Below are positions 9,166-16,746 of a stretch of 18,259 nt of DNA, in pieces (position 1 is the stretch's first letter; the number at the start of each line of letters is the position of its first letter). Origin of the DNA: an uncultured Moraxella sp. (GTDB lineage Bacteria; Pseudomonadota; Gammaproteobacteria; Pseudomonadales; Moraxellaceae); the NCBI GenBank assembly GCA_927911235.1, contig CAKMOY010000153.1:1-18259 (forward strand). The letters are read 5' to 3'. The notes under the pieces are model-generated. The model ran no database searches. It saw nothing but the letters and a program-made list of their open reading frames with translations, and was not told the origin of the DNA. The position numbers were made by a program, and so were the translations under genes.

Positions 9166-9246
9166 GGGTTTTTCCTTTTTAAATTAAAAAAAATTGTCGT
9201 TTCAAAAGGATTGATGAATTTTACGCCTGTTTGTTTTATCGCAAAA

Positions 9247-9329
9247 GTAGGTTGGGTGGAAGAATGACACCCAACATTTTACCAAAATTTCATCATGGCG
9301 TTGGGTATCGCAAGCTCTACCCAACCTAC
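9247..9329. repeat. 83-base element with nested inverted repeats
   Basis: The outer arms are GTAGGTTGGGT (9247-9257) and ACCCAACCTAC (9319-9329). Inner arms ACCCAAC (9269-9275) and GTTGGGT (9300-9306) are complementary to each other and also to the neighbouring outer arm. It lies eight bases past the argH stop and upstream of the GGCT-like gene. GTAGGTTGGGT-type palindromes are familiar as dispersed repeats in Neisseria, Moraxella and related genomes; I cannot count copies from one window. It may act as a bidirectional terminator or be a miniature mobile element. Confidence 0.7.
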
Positions 9330-9336
9330 ACGCTGA

Positions 9337-10711
9337 TTATTTTAAATTTTCCACTCTCTCACGCCCACGCTCAATCGCCATTTTCACTTGATTTGGCGCA
9401 GTGCCACCGATATGATTGCGAGCGTTTAGCGAACCTTCAAGCGTCAAATATTCAAACACATCATCACCAATCAAATCGCTAAAGCCTTGCAACTCTGCCA
9501 ATGACAACTCACTAATATCCACGCCTTTTGCCACGCCAAGTGCCACCGTCTTGCCCACCACTTCATGAGCATCACGAAACGGCAAGCCTTTTTTCACCAA
9601 ATAATCCGCCAAATCGGTCGCTGTGGCATAGCCTTTCATCGTCGCATTTCGCATATTTTCTTTATTTGGAATTAAATTTGGCAACATATCGGCAAATGCA
9701 AGTAGCGAGCCTGTCAAGGTGTCCACACAGTCAAACAGTGGCTCTTTATCTTCTTGATTGTCCTTGTTGTAGGCAAGCGGTTGATTTTTCATCAAGGTCA
9801 AAAGCGTGGTCAATTGCCCAAACACACGAGCGGTTTTTCCACGTACCAATTCTGGCACGTCTGGATTTTTCTTTTGTGGCATAATGCTTGAGCCTGTACA
9901 AAAACGGTCTGGCACAACCACAAAGCCAAACTGAGCTGACATCCACAAAATAATCTCTTCGCTCATGCGAGACAAGTGCATCATCAAAATACTGGCGTTA
10001 CTGGTAAATTCAATGGCAAAATCACGGTCGCTCACCGCATCTAGTGAGTTTTGGCAAATCCCTTCAAAACCCAAAAGCTCTGCCGTAATGGTGCGGTCAA
10101 TCGGATAAGTCGTTCCCGCTAGGGCTGCCGAGCCTAACGGCATTTGATTAATGCGTTTTCTTGTACTGATAAAACGCTCACTATCACGAATAAGCATTTC
10201 AAACCACGCCATGACATGATGGGCAAAGCTGACAGGTTGGGCGGTTTGCAAATGGGTAAAGCCGGGCATGATGGTTTCGGTATGTTCGCTTGCAAGGTCT
10301 AACAAACCCAATTGCAAACGCTTTAACAGACCCAACACCACGTCCGTCTGCTCACGCATATACAGACGAATGTCGGTTGCCACTTGGTCATTACGGCTAC
10401 GCCCTGTGTGCAGTTTTTTGCCGACATCGCCAATGAGTGCGGTCAAACGGCTCTCTACGTTCATGTGCACATCTTCTAATGCCACCGACCAAACAAACTT
10501 GCCGTCTGCGATTTCTTGTTTGATTTGGTTTAAGCCATCAACGATTTTTTGGCTTTCTTCGCTTGTGATGATGCCACAACGCCCGAGCATGGTGGCGTGG
10601 GCGATAGAGCCATCAATGTCTTGATTTGCCATGCGTTTGTCAAAATTGACCGAAGCGGTAAATTCGGCAACAAATTTGTCCGTTGCTTCAGAAAAAACGC
10701 CCACCCCACAT
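9337..10711 (-). CDS. argH: argininosuccinate lyase, one frameshift as sequenced
   Basis: Last step of arginine synthesis, splitting argininosuccinate into arginine and fumarate; cytosolic homotetramer of the fumarase/aspartase superfamily. The signature [12 protein letters not shown] is at about residues 273-284 and the catalytic-region histidine lies in [16 protein letters not shown]. The true start is the ATG at 10709-10711 (MWGGRF, the usual ArgH opening). After MWGGRF the frame stops because the run 10692-10697 has six bases; with five it reads [17 protein letters not shown] and runs to 9337, 457 residues, as in E. coli. The apparently open longer frame starting at 10737 is an artefact of that indel. 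It is divergent from the sensor gene at 10783, a neighbourhood known from Pseudomonas (argH next to fimS/algZ). Confidence 0.93.
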
Positions 10712-10725
10712 ACTAGATGTGTAAA

Positions 10726-10746
10726 AATTGTCAACATGAATTGTCA
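10726..10746. promoter_or_regulatory. direct repeat in the argH / sensor divergent region
   Basis: AATTGTCA occurs at 10726-10733 and at 10739-10746, a 13-base period. TTGTCA at 10728-10733 with TTTACT at 10751-10756 (17-base spacer) is a possible weak promoter for the plus-strand sensor gene. The 71-base gap between the two divergent starts must hold the controls for both genes. Confidence 0.3.
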
Positions 10747-10782
10747 TTTTTTTACTCCAATCGTTTCTTTGTAAAGGATTAT

Positions 10783-11938
10783 ATGTTCGCTCAATTAAAA
10801 ACATCAGCAACACAATTTTTTGCTAGTATAACAAATCTCAAAGCAGTTACGCCAACAATTCCACAAAAATCTGGCGAAAAATTATTTATTCCCACTTTTG
10901 AGAGTGTGTCATCGGTTATTTTTTGGGTGATGTGGGCGGTGTTTTTGGCGTTTTATGGCTTGGCAGTCAAGTCCAGTGAGATATACAGTTTTAACCAAGC
11001 GTGTTTTTTTATTTGCCGATTATTTTGTTAACAATGTGTTGATTGTACTGTTTAATATTGGTTATCTGCATTTATCTAAAAACCAGTTAAAACAGCAACC
11101 TTATGCCGAAGTTGCCAAACGTTTTTTGACTTATTCATTGGTATTGACCCCGATTGCAAGTTTGCTTGCCAATGTGGTGGTGATGCTTTTGTTTAACAAT
11201 CCGATTGAGCCTGTTACCCTGTTGATTTATAGTGTGTTTAATACGGTGGTTGGCGTATTATTTTTTGGATTGTTGCTGTTTTATTTTGCCAGTCAAGACA
11301 AAAAAATTGCCGAGCAATATGCCATTTATCAGCAAGATTTGTTAGAACAAAACGAACGACTCAAAGCCCGTATCACGCCACATTTTTTCTTTAATATGTT
11401 AAATACCGCACAATATTTGGTAGAACAAGACCCAATCCAAGCCCAAAATATGCTTCGCAGTGTGTCAAGTTTATACCGAGCCTGTTTTAACGGTGAATAT
11501 GAAATCGCTTTTCAAGATGAGATTGATATTTGCAAACATTATTTGAATATTGAAAACTACCGTTTTCAAGACAAATTATTGGTAAGTTGGCAACTGCCTG
11601 AAGAAGATTTGTTATACGATATGACGATTATGTCGCTGACCTTGCAATTGGTGCTTGAAAAAATGATTGTTTTTATCGTGGAAATGACAATAAGCGTGAC
11701 TTATATTGACGTGATTGTGGACTGGCAAGACGACTGGGTAGAAATCCAAGTGCGGACCAGTATTTTGCAAGAATTGTCAAATAAAACCAAAGAAAATATT
11801 GCCAACAATTTAACCTTTAACCACCAGACTCAAGTCCTAAAAAATGCCTATGGCGAAGAGTCAAGCCTTGATTATCACTATGATGGGGCGGATTTTGTCG
11901 TGGACATTCAATATCCATTAAAAGACATTGCTGTTTAA
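10783..11938 (+). CDS. AlgZ/FimS-like sensor histidine kinase, one frameshift as sequenced
   Basis: LytS/AlgZ-type membrane sensor. The N-terminal third is hydrophobic, with four likely helices (VIFWVMWAVFLAFYGLA, DYFVNNVLIVLFNIGYL, SLVLTPIASLLANVVVMLLF, and VFNTVVGVLFFGLLLFYFA). A linker then leads to the His_kinase domain LKARITPHFFFNMLNTAQYLVEQDP with the phosphoacceptor His. The ATPase part is odd: where an N-box (ENAxxHG) should be, it reads LVLEKMIVFIVEM without the Asn, and no glycine-rich G-box is evident. The seven-T run at 11004-11010 breaks the frame; with six it reads NQACFLFADYF and runs to 11938, 384 residues. AAAGGA precedes the start. The adjacent argH supports an AlgZ/FimS identity. 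No response regulator follows. Confidence 0.78.
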
Positions 11939-11966
11939 ATAAACTAAATTATAAGTTAAACAATAT

Positions 11967-12351
11967 TTACAAAATTGCCGTCAAAAGTTTCACCGCAAAA
12001 CCAATAAACATCAGACCGACAACGCCCATGCTAACACTTGCCAAACCATGCCGACTGGCAAAATAATCGCCAAAATCAAAAAACTTAACAATGGATTGGC
12101 ATAAGTCGGACTGACAAACTGCACAAAAAACGACAAAAAAACAAAATCGCCTTTGGGTTTGTCAAACTCAAAAACAACATACGGTTAAAACTATTGACGT
12201 TTGGCAGGATAAAGGTGTTGTTGCTCATGTTGTCAATCATTTGATGGCGATGTTGCCATTTTTGCACACTGCCTTTGACTAAATTAATGCCCAAATCCGT
12301 AATGCCAAATAACATTTTGCTAATAACCTTGTTTTTTTTATAAGCGGTTAT
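11967..12351 (-). pseudogene. remnant of a LysE-family amino-acid exporter
   Basis: C-terminal half of a LysE/RhtB-type exporter, without its N-terminus. Recognisable pieces are INLVKGSVQKW, NNTFILPNVNSFNRML, FLSLTNPKAILFF, then in a second frame FFVQFVSPTYANPLLSFLILAI, and in a third frame GVVGLMFIGFAVKLLTAIL ending at the stop at 11967. The first shift is in the run 12135-12141 (seven bases where eight are needed). The second, around 12030-12050, joins LSFLILAI directly to ASRHGLASV, so about one helix is missing, a real deletion and not a one-base error. It is fused in frame at its upstream end to a Fic N-terminus. It is very unlikely to transport anything. Confidence 0.75.
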
Positions 12352-12540
12352 TTTAAATAATTCATCGTGCGTGGTGATGATGTTTTCTATTTCCGAACTA
12401 TTTTTTGCTTCTTGTAATACTAAGGTATTGATTAAAATACTTTCGTTAGGGATAGACAAGGCAACGCCTTTTAATTCAGCAAGATAGCGAGTGGCTTGGG
12501 CGGTTTTTTTTAAAACTGCGGTTGTTTCTATCTGTTGCAT
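12352..12540 (-). pseudogene. N-terminal remnant of a Fic family protein
   Basis: The first 63 codons read MQQIETTAVLKKTAQATRYL, then AELKGVALSIPNESILINTL and VLQEAKNSSEIENIITTHDELFK, the canonical N-terminal region of Fic/DOC-family proteins, including the SSEIEN stretch that corresponds to the inhibitory (S/T)xxxE(G/N) helix of class II Fic proteins. The catalytic HPFxxGNGR loop is absent because the frame continues straight into LysE-type sequence after residue 63. The product therefore cannot carry out AMP transfer. AAGGAA lies 16 bases before the ATG, too far for good initiation. The ORF of fused Fic and LysE parts is 151 codons and ends at 12085. Confidence 0.75.
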
Positions 12541-12567
12541 ATTGTCAAAGGGTAAAATTTCCTTTTT

Positions 12568-12596
12568 ATGTATAGATTTTGCGATTTTCTATACAT
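12568..12596. promoter_or_regulatory. perfect palindrome upstream of the Fic remnant and metH
   Basis: ATGTATAGA at 12568-12576 and TCTATACAT at 12588-12596 are exact complements around an 11-base spacer. They contain TATAGA in both directions, so the element could be an operator over a -10 of the Fic gene. It lies about 28 bases from the Fic start and about 57 bases upstream of the metH -35. It is too AT-rich and lacks a T-tract, so it is not a good terminator. Confidence 0.4.
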
Positions 12597-12652
12597 GACA
12601 TTTTTCAAAAATCACAATATTTGTGCTAAAGCAAATTGAAAAAACTATATTT

Positions 12653-12681
12653 TTCAAACTTATCAATAAAAATGCTATAAT
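12653..12681 (+). promoter_or_regulatory. promoter of metH
   Basis: TTCAAA at 12653-12658 (4 of 6), a 17-base spacer, and TGC directly before a perfect TATAAT at 12676-12681, so both an extended -10 and a -35. The start would be near 12688, leaving a leader of about 34 bases with AAGAG at 12711-12715. That leader is too short for a cobalamin or SAM riboswitch. Confidence 0.7.
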
Positions 12682-12721
12682 AACTAAATTCTATTATTTT
12701 TAAAAGTATAAAGAGTCAGCC

Positions 12722-15700
12722 ATGAGCCAAGCCCCATCATCTACCACCACCCACAAACCCCACAATCCAAACAATTTTACCCTAACGCCCCCTGCCAATT
12801 TTCCGTATAAAGACATTCAAGCGAATAACAAAGCACGCCTAACCGAACTGCTCAAAAATCGCATTTTATTTCTTGATGGGGCGATGGGAACGGAAATCCA
12901 AAATTATAAATTAAAAGAAGAAGATTATCGTGGTGAGCGTTTTGCCGACATTGCCAATGATGTCAAAGGCAACAACGATTTACTTGTACTTACACAGCCA
13001 CACATTATCCAAGCCATTCACCGCTCGTACCTTGACGCAGGGGCGGACATCATTGAGACCAACTCATTTAACGGCACGCAAATCTCTATGGCAGATTATC
13101 ATATGGAGCATTTGGTATATGAGATTAACAAAACATCTGCCCAAATCGCTCGCCAAGTGTGCGATGAAGTAACAGCGTTAAATCCAGACAAACCCCGTTT
13201 TGTGGCAGGGGTGCTAGGGCCGACATCTCGCACCTGCTCTATCTCGCCTGATGTCAATGACCCTGCCTTTCGTAACGTAACTTTTGATGAATTGGTGGAC
13301 AATTACACCGAAGCGACTTACGCACTTATTGAAGGCGGTGTGGATATCATTTTGATTGAAACCATTTTTGACACACTAAACGCCAAAGCCTGTATTTTTG
13401 CCGTTACAGGTGTGTTTGAAAAAATTGGTTTTGAACTGCCAATTATGATTTCTGGTACGATTACCGATGCGTCTGGGCGGACGCTGTCTGGGCAAACGGC
13501 TGAGGCCTTTTACAATTCCATTCGCCACGCCAAGCCGATTTCTATCGGTTTTAACTGTGCGTTGGGAGCGGACGCTTTAAAACCGCACGTCAAAACCTTA
13601 TCGGACGTGTGTGAAACCTTTGTATCGGCACACCCAAACGCAGGTTTGCCCAATGAGTTTGGGGCGTATGATGAAACGCCTGATGAGACAGCGACAATGG
13701 TTGCCGATTTTGCCAAGTCTGGGCTGGTTAATATTGTCGGTGGGTGCTGTGGCACAACGCCCAATCACATTGCTAAAATTGTGGAAATGGTGTCGCCTTT
13801 TGCCCCACGTCAATTGCCCGAGTACAAACCTGCTTGCCGTTTGTCGGGTTTAGAGGCGTTTAACATTACACGAGAAAGTTTGTTTGTAAACGTGGGCGAG
13901 CGTACCAATGTTACAGGCTCAAAAAAGTTTTTGCGTTTGATTAAAAACGAGGAATACACCGAAGCCCTAGACGTGGCACGAGACCAAGTGGAAGGTGGGG
14001 CTCAAGTGGTGGACATCAATATGGACGAAGCCATGCTTGATAGTAAGCAAGCGATGATTCACTTTGTCAATTTGATTGCATCCGAGCCTGACATTAGCCG
14101 TGTGCCATTGATGATTGATTCGTCAAAATGGGACATCATTGAGGCAGGGTTAAAATGCACGCAGGGCAAGCCGATTGTCAATTCCATTTCCTTAAAAGAA
14201 GGTTATGATGAATTTGTGCAAAAAGCCAAATTGTGTATGCGATTTGGGGCGGCAGTGATTGTGATGGCGTTTGATGAAAAAGGACAAGCCGACACCGAAC
14301 AGCGAAAAATTGAAATTTGTAAACGCTCGTATGATATTTTGGTGGACGAAGTGGGTTTTCCATCTGAAGACATCATTTTTGACCCCAACGTTTTTGCGGT
14401 GGCGACAGGCATTGAAGAGCATAATAATTATGGCGTAGATTTTATCAATGCAACAGGCTGGATTACCCAAAACTTACCCAATGCGATGGTGTCTGGTGGC
14501 GTGTCCAATGTGTCGTTTTCGTTTCGTGGCAATCCCATTCGTGAGGCGATTCACGCTGTGTTTTTGTACCACGCCATTAAAAATGGTATGACGATGGGCA
14601 TTGTCAATCCTGCCATGCTTGAGCTGTATGATGAGATTGAACCGTCTGCACGAGAGGCAATTGAAGATGTGATTTTAAACCGCAATCAAGGCAGTGGCAA
14701 TGAGGCGACCGAAAAATTGCTTGAAGTTGCCGAAAATTACCATGCAGGCGACAAGAAAAAAGACGGTGGGGCGGATTTGGCGTGGCGAGAATTGCCTGTG
14801 GAAAAACGCATTGAACACGCCCTTGTCAAAGGCATTACCACCTACATTAATGAAGACACCGAAGAGGCACGCCTAAAATTACCACGTCCACTTGATGTGA
14901 TTGAAGGCCCTTTAATGGACGGTATGAACGTGGTGGGCGATTTGTTTGGAGCGGGCAAAATGTTTTTACCACAAGTAGTGAAGTCTGCTCGTGTGATGAA
15001 ACAAGCGGTGGCGTGGTTAAACCCTTATATTGAAGCCGAAAAAACCGCAGGCGAGAGTAAAGGCAAGGTGCTGATGGCGACCGTCAAAGGCGATGTGCAT
15101 GACATCGGCAAAAACATCGTGGGCGTGGTGCTAGGCTGTAATGGCTATGAAATCATTGATTTGGGCGTGATGGTGCCGTGCGAGAAAATTTTGCAAGTGG
15201 CAAAAGATGAAAAAGTGGACATTATTGGCTTGTCAGGCTTGATTACGCCTAGCCTTGATGAGATGGTTTATGTCGCCCAACAAATGCAAGAACAGGGCTT
15301 TCACATTCCGTTACTCATTGGCGGTGCGACCACGTCAAAGGCTCATACGGCTGTTAAAATTGACCAAAATTACCAAAATGATGCGGTGATTTATGTTCCC
15401 GATGCCAGCCGTGCGGTGGGTGTGGCAACGACTTTGCTGTCTAAAGAATTAAAACCGCAATATGTGGCGGATATTCGTGCCGAATATGCCGAAGTCCGTG
15501 AACGCCTTGCCAATCGTCAGCCCAAAGCCCCCAAATTAACGTATAAAGAGGCGATTGAACAAGGCTTTAAGTACGATTGGGACAACTACACGCCACCTGT
15601 GCCAAAACAGCTTGGGCGAGTGGTGCTTGACGATTATCCGATTGAAAATTTGTTGCCGTATATTGACTGGACACCGTTTTTTATTTCGTGGGGATTGGTA

Positions 15701-16486
15701 GGTAAATTTCCAAAAATCCTTGATGATGAGATTGTGGGCGATGAGGCAAAAGATTTATACAAAAACGCTTGCCAAACCATTGATGATTTTATCAAACAAA
15801 AATTGGTGGTTGCCAAAGGCGTGTTTAGCCTAATGCCTGCCAAACGCACAGCCCCAGATACGGTGCAAATTTTTAATGAACAAGGCGAAGTTACTCATAC
15901 TTTTGAGCATTTACGCCAACAATCGGACAAGGCAAGTGGCAAGCCAAATTATAGCCTAGCTGATTTTATTTCGCCAAAAAGCAATGATTATTTGGGTGGA
16001 TTTACTGTATCCATTGTGGGGACGGAAGAGCTTGCCGAGCAGTACAAGGCAAAAGGTGATGACTATAATGCGATTATGGTGCAAGCGGTGAGCGACCGTT
16101 TGGCGGAAGCCTTTGCCGAGCATTTGCACGAGTTAATCCGCAAACAATATTGGGGTTATCAAGTTGATGAAAGCTTAAGCAATGATGAGTTGATTAAGGA
16201 AAAATATGTCGGTATTCGTCCTGCCCCCGGTTATCCTGCCTGCCCAGAGCATACCGAAAAAGGCAAGTTGTTTGATTGGCTAGGCACGACCGATGCGATT
16301 GGCACGTTTTTGACCGAGAGCTTTGCGATGTTTCCTGCGTCTAGTGTGAGTGGGTTTTATTACTCGCACCCTGACAGTAATTATTTTAATGTCGGTAAAA
16401 TCAGCGCCGAACAACTAGAAGACTACGCCAAACGAAAAGGGTGGGATATAGATACAGCGAAGAAATGGTTGAATCCAAACTTATAA
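12722..16486 (+). CDS. metH: cobalamin-dependent methionine synthase
   Basis: Transfers the methyl group of 5-methyltetrahydrofolate through methylcobalamin to homocysteine. 1254 residues, against 1227 in E. coli, with an N-terminal extension of about 30 Pro/Asn/Thr-rich residues. Domains in order: homocysteine domain (about 35-355) with zinc ligands C279 (GFNCALG) and C342, C343 (GGCCGTTP); pterin domain (about 385-640, [13 protein letters not shown]); cobalamin cap and Rossmann domain (about 670-915) with [11 protein letters not shown], whose His793 would be the axial cobalt ligand; and the AdoMet reactivation domain (about 930-1254) with [15 protein letters not shown]. The frame is intact over 3.8 kb. 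It has its own promoter and no riboswitch. A small membrane-protein gene follows after 16 bases and may be cotranscribed. Confidence 0.98.
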   Translation: MSQAPSSTTTHKPHNPNNFTLTPPANFPYKDIQANNKARLTELLKNRILFLDGAMGTEIQNYKLKEEDYRGERFADIANDVKGNNDLLVLTQPHIIQAIHRSYLDAGADIIETNSFNGTQISMADYHMEHLVYEINKTSAQIARQVCDEVTALNPDKPRFVAGVLGPTSRTCSISPDVNDPAFRNVTFDELVDNYTEATYALIEGGVDIILIETIFDTLNAKACIFAVTGVFEKIGFELPIMISGTITDASGRTLSGQTAEAFYNSIRHAKPISIGFNCALGADALKPHVKTLSDVCETFVSAHPNAGLPNEFGAYDETPDETATMVADFAKSGLVNIVGGCCGTTPNHIAKIVEMVSPFAPRQLPEYKPACRLSGLEAFNITRESLFVNVGERTNVTGSKKFLRLIKNEEYTEALDVARDQVEGGAQVVDINMDEAMLDSKQAMIHFVNLIASEPDISRVPLMIDSSKWDIIEAGLKCTQGKPIVNSISLKEGYDEFVQKAKLCMRFGAAVIVMAFDEKGQADTEQRKIEICKRSYDILVDEVGFPSEDIIFDPNVFAVATGIEEHNNYGVDFINATGWITQNLPNAMVSGGVSNVSFSFRGNPIREAIHAVFLYHAIKNGMTMGIVNPAMLELYDEIEPSAREAIEDVILNRNQGSGNEATEKLLEVAENYHAGDKKKDGGADLAWRELPVEKRIEHALVKGITTYINEDTEEARLKLPRPLDVIEGPLMDGMNVVGDLFGAGKMFLPQVVKSARVMKQAVAWLNPYIEAEKTAGESKGKVLMATVKGDVHDIGKNIVGVVLGCNGYEIIDLGVMVPCEKILQVAKDEKVDIIGLSGLITPSLDEMVYVAQQMQEQGFHIPLLIGGATTSKAHTAVKIDQNYQNDAVIYVPDASRAVGVATTLLSKELKPQYVADIRAEYAEVRERLANRQPKAPKLTYKEAIEQGFKYDWDNYTPPVPKQLGRVVLDDYPIENLLPYIDWTPFFISWGLVGKFPKILDDEIVGDEAKDLYKNACQTIDDFIKQKLVVAKGVFSLMPAKRTAPDTVQIFNEQGEVTHTFEHLRQQSDKASGKPNYSLADFISPKSNDYLGGFTVSIVGTEELAEQYKAKGDDYNAIMVQAVSDRLAEAFAEHLHELIRKQYWGYQVDESLSNDELIKEKYVGIRPAPGYPACPEHTEKGKLFDWLGTTDAIGTFLTESFAMFPASSVSGFYYSHPDSNYFNVGKISAEQLEDYAKRKGWDIDTAKKWLNPNL

Positions 16487-16502
16487 TATGATGAGGTAAG
16501 TA

Positions 16503-16698
16503 ATGACTGAAAATGTTGGCTTAAATACACCTGTTGAACAAATATCCGCTGAGGAATATCAAGCTCCATCAAATAGCTCTAAAATCATCCATAAGCTCAC
16601 AGCGTATTTAAAAGAACATTTTTTTAGTCATTTTGTCAGGTCTTTTGTCTGGCTCAGTGATTGCTTATATCAGTTCACGATTTTTTATTGCAAGATAG
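16503..16698 (+). CDS. small single-helix membrane protein, frameshifted as sequenced
   Basis: Begins 16 bases after metH, with GAGG at 16493-16496 before the ATG. The first 39 residues are polar and acidic (MTENVGLNTPVEQISAEEYQ) followed by KIIHKLTAYLKEH. As sequenced, the frame then runs into an unlikely Cys- and Phe-rich tail ending at 16721. Dropping one T from the seven-T run 16619-16625 gives HFLVILSGLLSGSVIAYISSR and FFIAR with a stop at 16696-16698: one clear membrane helix and a positive end, 64 residues in total. The corrected version is far more protein-like. N-in or N-out topology cannot be decided with confidence; the positive C-terminal end suggests C-terminus inside. Family unknown to me. 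Confidence 0.55.
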
Positions 16699-16716
16699 GG
16701 CGGTTTGCCATAAAAT
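16688..16716 (+). promoter_or_regulatory. possible promoter of sbcC
   Basis: TTGCAA at 16688-16693 (4 of 6), a 17-base spacer and TAAAAT at 16711-16716 (5 of 6). The start would be near 16723, about 24 bases before the sbcC ATG. The -35 overlaps the end of the preceding small gene. Confidence 0.4.
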
Positions 16717-16746
16717 CTTAACAACTTGCCAATATTTGACACAGCT

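Noticed and set aside
10712..10737. Longer argH start giving [13 protein letters not shown]
   Set aside because: This extension is in the wrong frame relative to the family N-terminus MWGGRFSEAT, which begins at 10711 and is interrupted only by one extra base at 10692-10697.
12541..12721. Cobalamin or SAM riboswitch upstream of metH
   Set aside because: The predicted leader is only about 34 bases and nothing resembling the B12-box or a SAM aptamer core is visible in the whole gap.
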